Shown one piece after another: positions 22,452 through 29,308 of a stretch of 29,648 nt of DNA. Where the stretch lies: the NCBI GenBank assembly GCA_038818725.1, contig JAWAYL010000011.1:1-29648 (forward strand), given 5' to 3'. Position numbers and translations under genes: made by a program. The first letter of the stretch is position 1. Every line of letters starts with the position of its first letter. The DNA is from JACIWB01 sp038818725. Lineage in GTDB: Archaea > Thermoplasmatota > E2 > UBA202 > JdFR-43. The notes below the pieces were generated by a model that did not search any database, was not told the DNA's origin, and saw nothing but the letters and a program-made list of their open reading frames with translations.

Positions 22452-23029
22452 AAAATTTCATAAAATTCTTCATATGGCATCATTGCAACATAATCTTTCA
22501 TTTTTTCAAATGCTTTAATAAATAATTCTGTTTTGTGGGATTTTTCATGTGCTTCCTTGCTATTCCAATAAGTAATCATTATATATTTCACTGGCTTAAT
22601 CTCTTCATTTCTTAAATCACCTTTTAAACCACTTCCAGCAGAAGATATGCCGCTTATTTTCAGAAGTTTTCCTCCAAGAAAGCCATGCATTTCATCTGTT
22701 GCTTTGCACAGCTCAATTACATTTTTTTCAAAATCTTCGCTCATTCCTTCCCTTACAAAAACATAATTCAAAGCACATATTATTTTTCCCTTTTCTTTTT
22801 TGTATTTTTTCTTTTCTTCTGTTTTTATAATTTCTGCATCAATCCCTTCTTTCTTGAGCAAATTTTTTGCAAGCTCTGCTCTGCGCCCGCTGTCGCAGTA
22901 TAGCTTTATTTTCTTGCCTTTTAAGAAATCAATGTAAAGATGTAAATCATATAGAGGTATATTTATTGCTCCCTTGATATGTTCCTTCACATATTCCTCT
23001 CTTGTTCTAACATCAATTATTGTATCCAT
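22445..23029 (-). CDS. Rhodanese fused to an ABM-like (heme-degrading-type) domain
   Basis: A 194-aa two-domain protein. Residues 1-70 are a rhodanese domain: IIDVRTREEYVKEHIKGAIN-like start split at 4-23, and the active-site loop LYCDSGRRA with catalytic C45. After a Lys-rich linker (71-83), residues about 85-190 resemble the antibiotic biosynthesis monooxygenase/IsdG-type ferredoxin-like fold (FVREGMSEDFEK, then MITYWNSKEAHEKSH). Rhodaneses carry persulfide sulfur; ABM proteins oxidise small organics or degrade heme. Start chosen at 23029, where ATG overlaps the desulfoferrodoxin stop (TAATG); a GTG six codons earlier is less likely. Its place between superoxide reductase and rubrerythrin suggests a role in thiol or heme damage. 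The fusion's substrate is unknown. Confidence 0.8.
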   Translation of the reverse strand: MDTIIDVRTREEYVKEHIKGAINIPLYDLHLYIDFLKGKKIKLYCDSGRRAELAKNLLKKEGIDAEIIKTEEKKKYKKEKGKIICALNYVFVREGMSEDFEKNVIELCKATDEMHGFLGGKLLKISGISSAGSGLKGDLRNEEIKPVKYIMITYWNSKEAHEKSHKTELFIKAFEKMKDYVAMMPYEEFYEILR

Positions 23030-23409
23030 TAAATCGCCTTTGCCCACAGTCCGTGTATGTTGCAGTATTCCCTCGCTTCCTTTATTTCCAATGCTGGAAA
23101 TCTTGCTTCTGGCTTTTCTCCAGGGTTAAGATATTTTCTCATTATTTTTTCATCTTTTGTAATTATTTCTATCATCTCTATGAAATGTTTCTCTTCCATT
23201 GGATGAGGAACACTTCCAACTTTAACAACAATTTCATTTCCCACTTTTTCCACAACTGGAAGATGCTTTTCATATCCCTGCTCCTCTTTCTTTTCCTCCA
23301 TTAATTTCATTGGCTGACCACAGCATACAAGCTGTCCTTTCCCTCCATGCAAAACTTCAACAATATTCCCACATATCTCGCATTTATATACTTCATATCT
23401 TTTAGCCAT
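23029..23409 (-). CDS. dfx: Desulfoferrodoxin (2Fe superoxide reductase)
   Basis: A 126-aa superoxide reductase that turns superoxide into H2O2 without making O2. Center I (desulforedoxin-type) has C10, C13, C29 and C30; center II has H49, H69, H75, C116 and H119, with E47 and K48 next to the site. With the start at 23409 the ligand numbering equals that of the classical enzymes, which supports this start. An SD AAGGAGGTG (23416-23424) precedes the ATG by 6 nt; the alternative GTG at 23418 lies inside the SD. It overlaps the rhodanese fusion by one base. Confidence 0.96.
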   Translation of the reverse strand: MAKRYEVYKCEICGNIVEVLHGGKGQLVCCGQPMKLMEEKKEEQGYEKHLPVVEKVGNEIVVKVGSVPHPMEEKHFIEMIEIITKDEKIMRKYLNPGEKPEARFPALEIKEAREYCNIHGLWAKAI

Positions 23410-23410
23410 C

Positions 23411-23899
23411 TTACTCACCTCCTTTTCTATTTCCTAATTCTTTATCAATTAAAAAAAGATTTTCGCCAGCCATCTTTATTTTTTGAACAATTTCATTTGT
23501 CGAAGCTTCTTCTTCAACCTGTTCATCTATAAACCATTTTAGCATTGAAAGTGTTGCATAATCCTTTTCTTCCATCGCAGCAGTGTAAATATTGTTTATC
23601 ATTTTTGTTATTCTTACTTCATGAGCGTATGCTTCTTCAAAAGCATGTAATGGCGAGTTCCAATCAGAGGGTGGTTTTTCTATTTTCATCAGATTTACTT
23701 TTCCTCCTCTCTCGATAACATAATCATATATTTTCATTGCATGCCCCATCTCTTCTTTTGCCTGAATTCTCATCCATTTAGCGAATCCCTTAAGATTTAT
23801 TGCTTCATAATAGTTTGACATTGAAAAGTAAAGATATGCTGAATAAAATTCTGCATTTATCTGGGCATTTAGCATTTTTAAAACTCTATCTGGAATCAT
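23411..23899 (-). CDS. ftn: Ferritin
   Basis: A 162-aa non-heme ferritin that oxidises Fe2+ and stores iron in a 24-subunit shell. Ferroxidase ligands are E17 (NAEFYSAYLY), E50 and H53 (AKEEMGHA), E94 (AYAHEVRI), and Q127/E130 (DEQVEEE). Length is typical of FtnA-type proteins. The start ATG overlaps the peroxiredoxin stop by one base (TAATG) with an AGGTGG element just upstream. The last codons (KGGE) are written by the Shine-Dalgarno of the next gene, dfx. Co-expression with superoxide reductase fits removal of free iron under oxidative stress. Confidence 0.96.
   Translation of the reverse strand: MIPDRVLKMLNAQINAEFYSAYLYFSMSNYYEAINLKGFAKWMRIQAKEEMGHAMKIYDYVIERGGKVNLMKIEKPPSDWNSPLHAFEEAYAHEVRITKMINNIYTAAMEEKDYATLSMLKWFIDEQVEEEASTNEIVQKIKMAGENLFLIDKELGNRKGGE
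23416..23424 (-). promoter_or_regulatory. Shine-Dalgarno site of desulfoferrodoxin
   Basis: Minus-strand AAGGAGGTG, 6 nt before the ATG at 23409. It overlaps the final codons of the ferritin gene and decides the dfx start. Confidence 0.85.
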
Positions 23900-24573
23900 T
23901 ATTCCACCTTCCTATGGCAAAGCCACCAGTCAAGGCATTTTATTTTTCCTTCCCTCGCCATTTTTAGTCTATCCTTCAACGCATTTTCATCGGCTGGCGG
24001 CGGAACAATTGCGTCACTTCCCACTATTTCATTGTTCGGCCAGTTTGCGGGCAATGCCACTTTTTGCTTGTCTATTATTTGCAATCCTTTGACTATCCTT
24101 AAAATTTCATCCATGTTTCTTCCTAACTCCTGTGGATAATATAGTATTGTTCTTATTATTCCATTGCTATCAACTATGAAAACCGCTCTTACTGTATTTG
24201 AGCCCTTAAAAGGGCTAATCATCCCAAGCCTTTTTGCAACTTCGCCAGAAGAATCTGCTATTATTGGGAATTTTATTTCAACTGCCTTGTTGTTTATTTT
24301 TATATTTTCTTTTATCCATTCAGTCCATTTCATATGGCTGAAAACCTGGTCTATGCTTAGTCCTATAAGCTCTGTATTCATTTCTTTAAATTTTTCATAT
24401 CTCAGCTGGAATGCCACAAATTCAGTTGTGCATACTGGAGTGAAATCTGCTGGATGGCTGAACAAAATAAACCACTTTCCTTTGTAAAAATCTGGTAATT
24501 TTATTTTTCCTTGTGTTGTTTGCACTTCAATTTCAGGGAACTTTTCTCCTATTAAAGGTATTTTTTCTTCCAT
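23899..24573 (-). CDS. Prx6-type peroxiredoxin
   Basis: A 224-aa peroxiredoxin reducing H2O2 and organic peroxides with thiols. The peroxidatic Cys is C48 in HPADFTPVCTTEF; the conserved Thr45 and a later Arg (NTVRAVFIVD) complete the site. The C-terminal pair C213 and C219 in CLDWWLC matches the archaeal Prx6 enzymes studied in Aeropyrum. Start taken as the ATG at 24573 because homologues begin near IPLIGEKFP and GGTGAT lies 4 nt upstream; an in-frame ATG at 24585 is also possible given the TATA box at 24603-24610. It is the first gene of the redox operon. Confidence 0.95.
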   Translation of the reverse strand: MEEKIPLIGEKFPEIEVQTTQGKIKLPDFYKGKWFILFSHPADFTPVCTTEFVAFQLRYEKFKEMNTELIGLSIDQVFSHMKWTEWIKENIKINNKAVEIKFPIIADSSGEVAKRLGMISPFKGSNTVRAVFIVDSNGIIRTILYYPQELGRNMDEILRIVKGLQIIDKQKVALPANWPNNEIVGSDAIVPPPADENALKDRLKMAREGKIKCLDWWLCHRKVE

Positions 24574-24602
24574 TTCAATCACCATCCCTATATTTATTAC
24601 GA

Positions 24603-24610
24603 TTATATAA
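24603..24610 (-). promoter_or_regulatory. TATA box of the redox operon
   Basis: TTATATAA, about 21 bp before the ATG at 24585 and about 33 bp before the preferred ATG at 24573. The predicted transcript start lies near 24580. Confidence 0.6.
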
Positions 24611-24635
24611 ATTTTTTGGACATTTTTTTAAAAAA

Positions 24636-24649
24636 AAATTTCGAAATTT
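24636..24649. promoter_or_regulatory. Perfect 14-bp palindrome, candidate operator
   Basis: AAATTTCGAAATTT is its own reverse complement. It lies between the divergent promoters of the peroxiredoxin operon (TATA at 24603-24610) and the Lrp/AsnC gene (TATA-like AAATATATA at about 24665-24673). Archaeal Lrp proteins often bind AT-rich palindromes next to their own gene. The role is inferred from position and symmetry. Confidence 0.5.
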
Positions 24650-24700
24650 CTAAAAAAACATAAAAAATATATACTAATTGGTATTTTATAAAGGATTTAT

Positions 24701-25129
24701 ATGTTAGATGAAAAAGACAAAAAAATAATTGAAATTCTCGAAAAAAATGCAAGAACTCCCTATACAAAAATTGCAAAAGAACTCGGACTCAGTGAGGGAG
24801 CAATAAGAAAAAGAGTAGATAATCTCGAAAAAAATTGTATAATAAAGAAATATGTTGCAGTAGTTGATCCAAAAAAATTGGGCTACAATAGCATTGCTCT
24901 TCTTGGGGTTGATGTAGAGCCAACAAAACTTCTTGAGGTGGCAAATGAGATAGCAAAGATTAATGAGGCAAAAAATGTAAGCATTTCAACTGGCGACCAT
25001 ATGATTATGGCAGAGATATGGGCTAGAGATGGAAGAAAGCTTTCTGAGCTATTAACAAGAATAGGAAAAATAGATGGAATAAAAAGATTATGCCCAGCCA
25101 TAATACTTGAAAAAGTTAAGGAGGTATGA
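24701..25129 (+). CDS. Lrp/AsnC-family transcription regulator
   Basis: A 142-aa protein with an N-terminal helix-turn-helix (DKKIIEILEKNARTPYTKIA, then ELGLSEGAIRKRVDNLEKN, about 5-45) and a C-terminal RAM ligand-binding domain (about 65-140, VEPTKLLEVANEI, then STGDHMIMAEIWARDGRKL). Family members form dimers and octamers and respond to amino acids or other small molecules. It is divergent from the redox operon with a palindrome between them, and the rubrerythrin-like gene starts 1 bp after its stop, so it probably controls one or both units. The effector is unknown. Confidence 0.93.
   Translation: MLDEKDKKIIEILEKNARTPYTKIAKELGLSEGAIRKRVDNLEKNCIIKKYVAVVDPKKLGYNSIALLGVDVEPTKLLEVANEIAKINEAKNVSISTGDHMIMAEIWARDGRKLSELLTRIGKIDGIKRLCPAIILEKVKEV
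25118..25125 (+). promoter_or_regulatory. Shine-Dalgarno site of the rubrerythrin-like gene
   Basis: AAGGAGGT inside the last codons of the Lrp gene, 5 nt before the ATG at 25131. It argues against the longer TTG start at 25107. Confidence 0.8.
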
Positions 25130-25130
25130 A

Positions 25131-25592
25131 ATGGAAGAAATAAATATTGCTCTTCAGCTTGAGAAGAATGGTTACGCATTCTATAAAAAAGCATCTTCTC
25201 TTTGCAAAAATATATATGGTAAAAAAATGTTTGAAAAACTTGCTGAAGATGAAATAAGGCATTTAGAAAAATTCAGAGAAATTGCCAGAAAAATTCTCGG
25301 AAATTTTTCTGAAAAAGAAGTAGAAATTGATAATATCCTCGGAGAGATAGATTTTTCCAGTAGGGCGGGCGAGTATGCGGCGCTTGAATATGCAATAGAT
25401 TTTGAGAAAAGAGCATATGAGTATTTCAAAAGAGCAAGTGAAAATGCTAAAGATGCTAAATTAAAAGAGTTGTTTAAAAATATTGCAAAAGAAGAAGAGA
25501 TGCATAAGGAACTACTTGAAGCAGAAAGAAATTATTTGCATAAATCAGGAATATGGTTTGATTATCAGGAATTTTTTATGGATGCTTTATAG
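25131..25592 (+). CDS. Rubrerythrin-like ferritin-fold protein without rubredoxin domain
   Basis: A 153-aa four-helix protein (COG1633-like). Probable di-iron ligands are in LEKNGYAFYKKAS (E15 region), EDEIRHLEKF (near 43-52), EYAIDFEKRAYEYF (near 88-101) and KEEEMHKELLEAE (near 124-136), the repeated ExxH arrangement of rubrerythrins. It lacks the Cys pairs of a rubredoxin domain, unlike the protein at 21940-22440. It is co-transcribed with the Lrp regulator. Likely roles are peroxide reduction or iron binding. Its stop overlaps the PPC/DUF296 gene by 6 bp on the other strand. Confidence 0.88.
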   Translation: MEEINIALQLEKNGYAFYKKASSLCKNIYGKKMFEKLAEDEIRHLEKFREIARKILGNFSEKEVEIDNILGEIDFSSRAGEYAALEYAIDFEKRAYEYFKRASENAKDAKLKELFKNIAKEEEMHKELLEAERNYLHKSGIWFDYQEFFMDAL

Positions 25593-25994
25593 TTCCATTT
25601 CCATAATCTCCCCTTTTTTCCTCCTTTTTATTTTTATTTCCTCGAGAACATATAAGGCTATTTCATTTACAATTTTTACCTTTCCTTCAAAAAGATGACC
25701 TCCTTTTAAATTATGCTCTTTTGTTCCAAGAGCAGCATGGGCATGAATTATATAATCGTTTTCAATCTTGCATATGTTTCCCTGTAAAGATATAAGTTCA
25801 ACAGGATCATTTATTCTTTCCTTAATATATTTTTCTCCATCAAAATATCCAATCAAAACATCTTCAAGCATTCCTATACAATTTATTATAAAAGCGCTTT
25901 CTATTTTCGCCTCTTTACATAATTCTTTCAAATTTTCAATTATCTCGCCTTCAACAAATTTTGCAAAAATAAAGTTTCTTTCTCTTCTATACAT
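25587..25994 (-). CDS. PPC/DUF296-domain protein
   Basis: A 135-aa stand-alone PPC (DUF296) domain, the fold found next to AT-hooks in plants and alone in archaea and bacteria. The metal-site signature is IIHAHAALG with H84 and H86, followed by LKGGHLFEG with H100. Archaeal members form trimers that bind zinc; DNA binding has been suggested but is not established for stand-alone forms. Start chosen at the ATG at 25994, since the longer frame begins with TTG at 26009 and a TATA-like AT-rich run (about 26012-26024) fits 25994 with roughly 24 bp spacing. Confidence 0.87.
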   Translation of the reverse strand: MYRRERNFIFAKFVEGEIIENLKELCKEAKIESAFIINCIGMLEDVLIGYFDGEKYIKERINDPVELISLQGNICKIENDYIIHAHAALGTKEHNLKGGHLFEGKVKIVNEIALYVLEEIKIKRRKKGEIMEMEL

Positions 25995-26265
25995 ATTTTT
26001 CCAATGCAAAATAAAAATAAATAATTTTTTGATAGAACAAAATAGTTAAATCAAAAGAAATTTTTAATATGAATCATTTCACTCTACTTTTTCTTTTCTT
26101 TCTTTTCCTTTTTTTCCTTCTTTGCGCAGGGCATAATATAAAAATATAATTTGTTTATAATTTTTTCTGCGAAATTGAAAAGAGACGAAGCTCGGGAAAA
26201 ATCTTTTGTTTATTTTGAAACAATTCGCGATAAATTTAAATTCAAGAAAAACATTTCAAAATACC
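25995..26265. other. Divergent intergenic region with polypyrimidine tract
   Basis: This 271-bp gap between the PPC gene and the kae1 operon has no ORF of note. It holds two core promoters (about 26012-26024 on the minus strand and 26231-26240 on the plus strand) and a stretch at about 26077-26124 made almost wholly of C and T on the plus strand. I see no tRNA or riboswitch. Confidence 0.6.
26231..26240 (+). promoter_or_regulatory. TATA box of the 75-aa/kae1/bud32 operon
   Basis: TAAATTTAAA centred about 30 bp before the ATG at 26266. It sits inside the longer reading frame that starts at 26206, so the shorter start is preferred. Confidence 0.5.
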
Positions 26266-26493
26266 ATGGTAGAATATGAAATATTGGATGCAAAAGAAGT
26301 TAAGTTTGGTAGAAACAATTTTATAGAAGTTGCTAGAAAAAGAGCAAAAACAGATGAAGGAGAGAATGAATTTATATCTATTTCTAGAGGCTACTATTTG
26401 GATGATGGAACAAAAAAGTGGAAAGCATCTATTGCTCTTCCAAAAGAAAAGGATAAAAGAGATGAGATAGCCGAATTAATAAAGAATTTATGA
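26266..26493 (+). CDS. Small protein heading the kae1 operon (75 aa), possibly PC4-like
   Basis: A 75-aa protein from the ATG at 26266, where a TATA box lies just upstream. The sequence has four to five predicted beta strands and a C-terminal helix; NEFISISRGYYLDDG, then KKWKASIALPKEKDKRDEIA, recall the beta-sheet plus helix of PC4/single-stranded-DNA-binding proteins. That resemblance is weak and I give it only as a possibility. It overlaps kae1 by 4 bp (ATGA), so it is produced together with the t6A genes. A basic cluster (ARKRAK, about 24-29) could contact nucleic acid. Confidence 0.7.
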   Translation: MVEYEILDAKEVKFGRNNFIEVARKRAKTDEGENEFISISRGYYLDDGTKKWKASIALPKEKDKRDEIAELIKNL

Positions 26494-27479
26494 TTTCTCT
26501 AGGAATAGAAGGAACTGCACATACTATTAGTGTTGGAATTGTTGAAAAAATAAATGATAGGTGCAATGTTCTTTCCCATGTTTCAAAAATGTACAAGCCG
26601 AAAGAGGGAGGAATTCACCCAAGAGAGGCAGCAAACCATCATGCCTTTTACCTTCCCAAAATAATAAAAGAGGCAATTGAAAAATCAAAAATAAGCAAAG
26701 AAGAAATAGATATAATCGGTTTTTCAATTGGGCCTGGATTGGGTCCATGCCTGCGCACGGCTGCGACAGCTGCAAGGGCTATGGCAATAGCCTTAAAAAA
26801 GCCGATTATAGGAGTAAATCATTGTATAGCACATCTTGAAATAGGAAGAGCATTAACAGATTGTTATGATCCTGTTCTACTTTATGTTTCAGGAGGGAAT
26901 ACGCAAGTTATTGCTTTTATGGAGAAAAGGTATAGGGTTTTTGGTGAAACTCTTGATATTGGCATAGGTAATTGTTTAGATAAATTTGGAAGAAGCATTG
27001 GCATTAGTTTTCCGTGCGGACCAAAAATTGAGGAATTGGCAAAAAAAGGAGAGAAATATATAAATTTGCCATACTCAGTAAAAGGAATGGATGTGGCATT
27101 TTCTGGAATTTTAACTGCTTGCTTATCATTGGTAAAAAAAGAGAAAATTGAGGATTTATGCTATTCATTGCAAGAGACATGCTTCAGCATGCTTGCAGAA
27201 GTAACAGAAAGGGCAATGGCTCATACAGAAAAAGAGGAGGTATTGCTTGGTGGAGGAGTAGCTTGTAATGCAAGACTTCAAGAAATAATAAAAATAATGG
27301 CGGATGAAAGAGGAGCAAAATTTTTCTCTCCACCAAATGAATTTTTGGTTGATAATGGTGCAATGATTGCATGGACGAGCTTAATCATGTATGAAGCAGG
27401 CATAAGGCATAAAATAGAGAATACGAGAGTAAAGCAGAATTACAGAACAGATGAGGTGCAGGTTTTATGGAGAGATTAA
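26490..27479 (+). CDS. kae1: KEOPS subunit Kae1 (t6A synthase catalytic subunit)
   Basis: Kae1 transfers threonylcarbamoyl to A37 of ANN-decoding tRNAs within the KEOPS complex. This 329-aa ASKHA-fold protein has PREAANHHAFYLP (44-56), FSIGPGLGPCLRT (78-90), metal ligands H111 and H115 in NHCIAHLEIGR, YVSGGNTQVI (near 132-141), LLGGGVACNARLQ and the third ligand D288 in LVDNGAMIAW. Length matches unfused archaeal Kae1. In several euryarchaea Kae1 and Bud32 are one polypeptide; here the genes are separate but overlap by 13 bp. Confidence 0.97.
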   Translation: MISLGIEGTAHTISVGIVEKINDRCNVLSHVSKMYKPKEGGIHPREAANHHAFYLPKIIKEAIEKSKISKEEIDIIGFSIGPGLGPCLRTAATAARAMAIALKKPIIGVNHCIAHLEIGRALTDCYDPVLLYVSGGNTQVIAFMEKRYRVFGETLDIGIGNCLDKFGRSIGISFPCGPKIEELAKKGEKYINLPYSVKGMDVAFSGILTACLSLVKKEKIEDLCYSLQETCFSMLAEVTERAMAHTEKEEVLLGGGVACNARLQEIIKIMADERGAKFFSPPNEFLVDNGAMIAWTSLIMYEAGIRHKIENTRVKQNYRTDEVQVLWRD

Positions 27480-28093
27480 TTAAAAGAGGGGCTGAAGCAG
27501 AAATATATCTGACGGAATGGAGAAATAGAAAAGCAATAATAAAGAGAAGAATAGCTAAAAAATACAGGATTAGAGAAATAGATAATGAATTAAGGGAAAA
27601 AAGAACAAAAAAAGAGGCAATTATGCTGGCCAGCGCCAGGAGTGCTGGTGTAAGCGTGCCAATAATCTATGATTTGAGAATCGAAGAGAAGGAAATTGTT
27701 ATGCAATATATAGAAGGAGAAAGATTAAAAGATAAATTGGATTCCAAGAAAAAAGATGAGCAGATGGAAATATGCAGAAAAATAGGTCAGAGTATTTCAA
27801 GATTGCATTCAGAAGGTATAATTCATGGAGACATAACAACATCAAATCTGATTTTATCAGATAATAAAATATATTTTATTGACTTCGGATTGAGCTCGAG
27901 GAGCGAAGAAATAGAGGATATGGGAGTTGATCTGCATTTATTAATGGAAGCATTTAAATCAGCACATAAAAATAAAAATTTATTCTTATGGGTAAGAGAA
28001 GCATATATTAAATCCTTTAATAGAGGAAAAGAAGTAATTGAAAAAGTGAAGGAAATCGAAAGAAGAGGAAGATATATGGGGAGGGTAACATGA
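27467..28093 (+). CDS. bud32: KEOPS kinase/ATPase Bud32
   Basis: A 208-aa minimal protein kinase-like subunit that activates Kae1 in KEOPS. Features are the N-terminal GAEAEIYLTEW (8-18), the ATP lysine K26 in AIIKRR, the basic loop KKYRIREIDNELREKRTKKE (31-50), catalytic HGDITTSN (120-127) and DFG (139-141) in FIDFGLS, and a basic C-terminal helix ending RRGRYMGRVT, which matches the tail that inserts into the active site and binds tRNA. It overlaps kae1 by 13 bp and the XTP pyrophosphatase gene by 4 bp. Confidence 0.96.
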   Translation: MERLIKRGAEAEIYLTEWRNRKAIIKRRIAKKYRIREIDNELREKRTKKEAIMLASARSAGVSVPIIYDLRIEEKEIVMQYIEGERLKDKLDSKKKDEQMEICRKIGQSISRLHSEGIIHGDITTSNLILSDNKIYFIDFGLSSRSEEIEDMGVDLHLLMEAFKSAHKNKNLFLWVREAYIKSFNRGKEVIEKVKEIERRGRYMGRVT

Positions 28094-28623
28094 TATATTT
28101 TATAACAAGCAATAAACATAAATATGAGGAAATAAAAAAATTGTTGAGAAACATAAAAATGCTTTCCATTCCTTACCCAGAAATTCAAACAGATAAACTC
28201 GAAGAAGTTGTTTTATATGCTTTGGATTATCTAAAAAGCAAAATAAAAGGAAATTTCTTTATAGAAGATTCGGGTCTTTTTATAAAATGCTTAAAAGATT
28301 TTCCAGGAGTTTATTCCTCTTATATTTTTAAAAAAATTGGTAACGAAGGAATATTAAAACTGATGGAAAATAAAAAAGATAGAGAAGCATACTTTGCATC
28401 AGTTATTGGCTATTATGATGGAAAGATTCATTTATTTAAGGGTGTTTGTAAGGGGAAAATAGCAAAAGAAGAGAAAGGGAAAAACGGTTTTGGATATGAT
28501 CCAATATTTATTCCAGAGGGTAAGAGAAAAACTTTTGGAGAAATGAAAATAGATGAGAAAAATTTGTATTCGCATAGAAGTAAAGCATTAAAAAAATTTA
28601 TCGAATTTTTAAAATATTCTTAA
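28090..28623 (+). CDS. XTP/dITP diphosphatase (HAM1/RdgB family)
   Basis: A 177-aa house-cleaning enzyme that hydrolyses XTP, ITP and their deoxy forms to monophosphates. Conserved motifs are FITSNKHKYEEIK (4-16), FFIEDSGLFI (near 56-65), FPGVYSSYI, GKNGFGYDPIFIPEG (near 136-150), and the C-terminal YSHRSKALKKF. Length is typical. The start overlaps bud32 by 4 bp, completing the four-gene operon. Its 3' end overlaps the RecB-like nuclease gene by 26 bp, tail to tail. Confidence 0.95.
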   Translation: MIYFITSNKHKYEEIKKLLRNIKMLSIPYPEIQTDKLEEVVLYALDYLKSKIKGNFFIEDSGLFIKCLKDFPGVYSSYIFKKIGNEGILKLMENKKDREAYFASVIGYYDGKIHLFKGVCKGKIAKEEKGKNGFGYDPIFIPEGKRKTFGEMKIDEKNLYSHRSKALKKFIEFLKYS

Positions 28624-29308
28624 TTTCCTCCAAAGTTTTCTCTATTTTTTCGATCTTAGTATAAATTTCATTCCTTGAAATTATGTTATTAAAGCATTTC
28701 TTTAAATCTAAAAAAGATAAACTCCTTCTCGGCAATATTCCTCTTCTTGAAAGCTCCGCAATTTTTTTCCCCATTTCCTCTTCACTTAATCCAAGTATAT
28801 TAGATGCTTCTTCAAAACTTTTGGATTGTGAAACTATTTTAAGGAATTTTATTGTTTCATCATCAATAACTGCAAAATTTGAAAGACCATATTCATCCAT
28901 TATTTCCTCCATGCATTTTTTTACTATGCTTTCAATTTCCTCAGGCTCAAGCAGCAAATAGTATTCACTGAATTCTATTATTTCAACTCCAAGTTCTTTT
29001 GCCGCAATTTTTGTAGCATCATCACATTTCTTGCATACTATCATTGGCTTTAAGCCCGCCAGCTTGGCATTTGCGTATGCCTGCCTTACGGTTGTAAGAT
29101 TTGCTCTCCCAGATTTTACTTCAATTGCATATTTTTCATTATCCTTTTCTGCTACTATATCTATTTCAGCTATATTTTCTCCTCTAGAATTTATTTTATA
29201 ATTTGTTGCAATTATTGAAAAACCTTTGCCCTCAATTATTCTTCTTGCTATTCTTTCTGCTGATACTCCTCTTTTCCTCGTTTTTTCCCCTCCTTTCTCT
29301 TTTTCCAA
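28598..29308 (-). CDS. RecB-like (PD-(D/E)XK) nuclease with C-terminal helical domain
   Basis: A 236-aa protein. The N-terminal half is a restriction-endonuclease fold: E18 in SAERIARRII, D50 in IAEIDIVAE, and E63/K65 in YAIEVKSGRA followed by T-x-x-R-Q-A-Y form the nuclease site, as in archaeal RecB-family/YraN-like proteins. The second half has an EEASNILGLSEEEMGKKIAE helix-turn-helix-like stretch (about 165-185) and a terminal coiled coil (about 215-236). The start is TTG at 29308, the only candidate downstream of two stop codons. It overlaps the end of the transposase-like frame by 61 bp. Role in DNA repair is likely; the target is unknown. Confidence 0.82.
   Translation of the reverse strand: MEKEKGGEKTRKRGVSAERIARRIIEGKGFSIIATNYKINSRGENIAEIDIVAEKDNEKYAIEVKSGRANLTTVRQAYANAKLAGLKPMIVCKKCDDATKIAAKELGVEIIEFSEYYLLLEPEEIESIVKKCMEEIMDEYGLSNFAVIDDETIKFLKIVSQSKSFEEASNILGLSEEEMGKKIAELSRRGILPRRSLSFLDLKKCFNNIISRNEIYTKIEKIEKTLEEIKNILKIR

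Noticed and set aside
25107..25130. Longer TTG start of the rubrerythrin-like gene
   Set aside because: The added codons are the Shine-Dalgarno and the end of the Lrp gene.
26206..26265. 20-residue N-terminal extension of the 75-aa protein
   Set aside because: It covers the TATA box; the shorter start fits the promoter and the compact domain.
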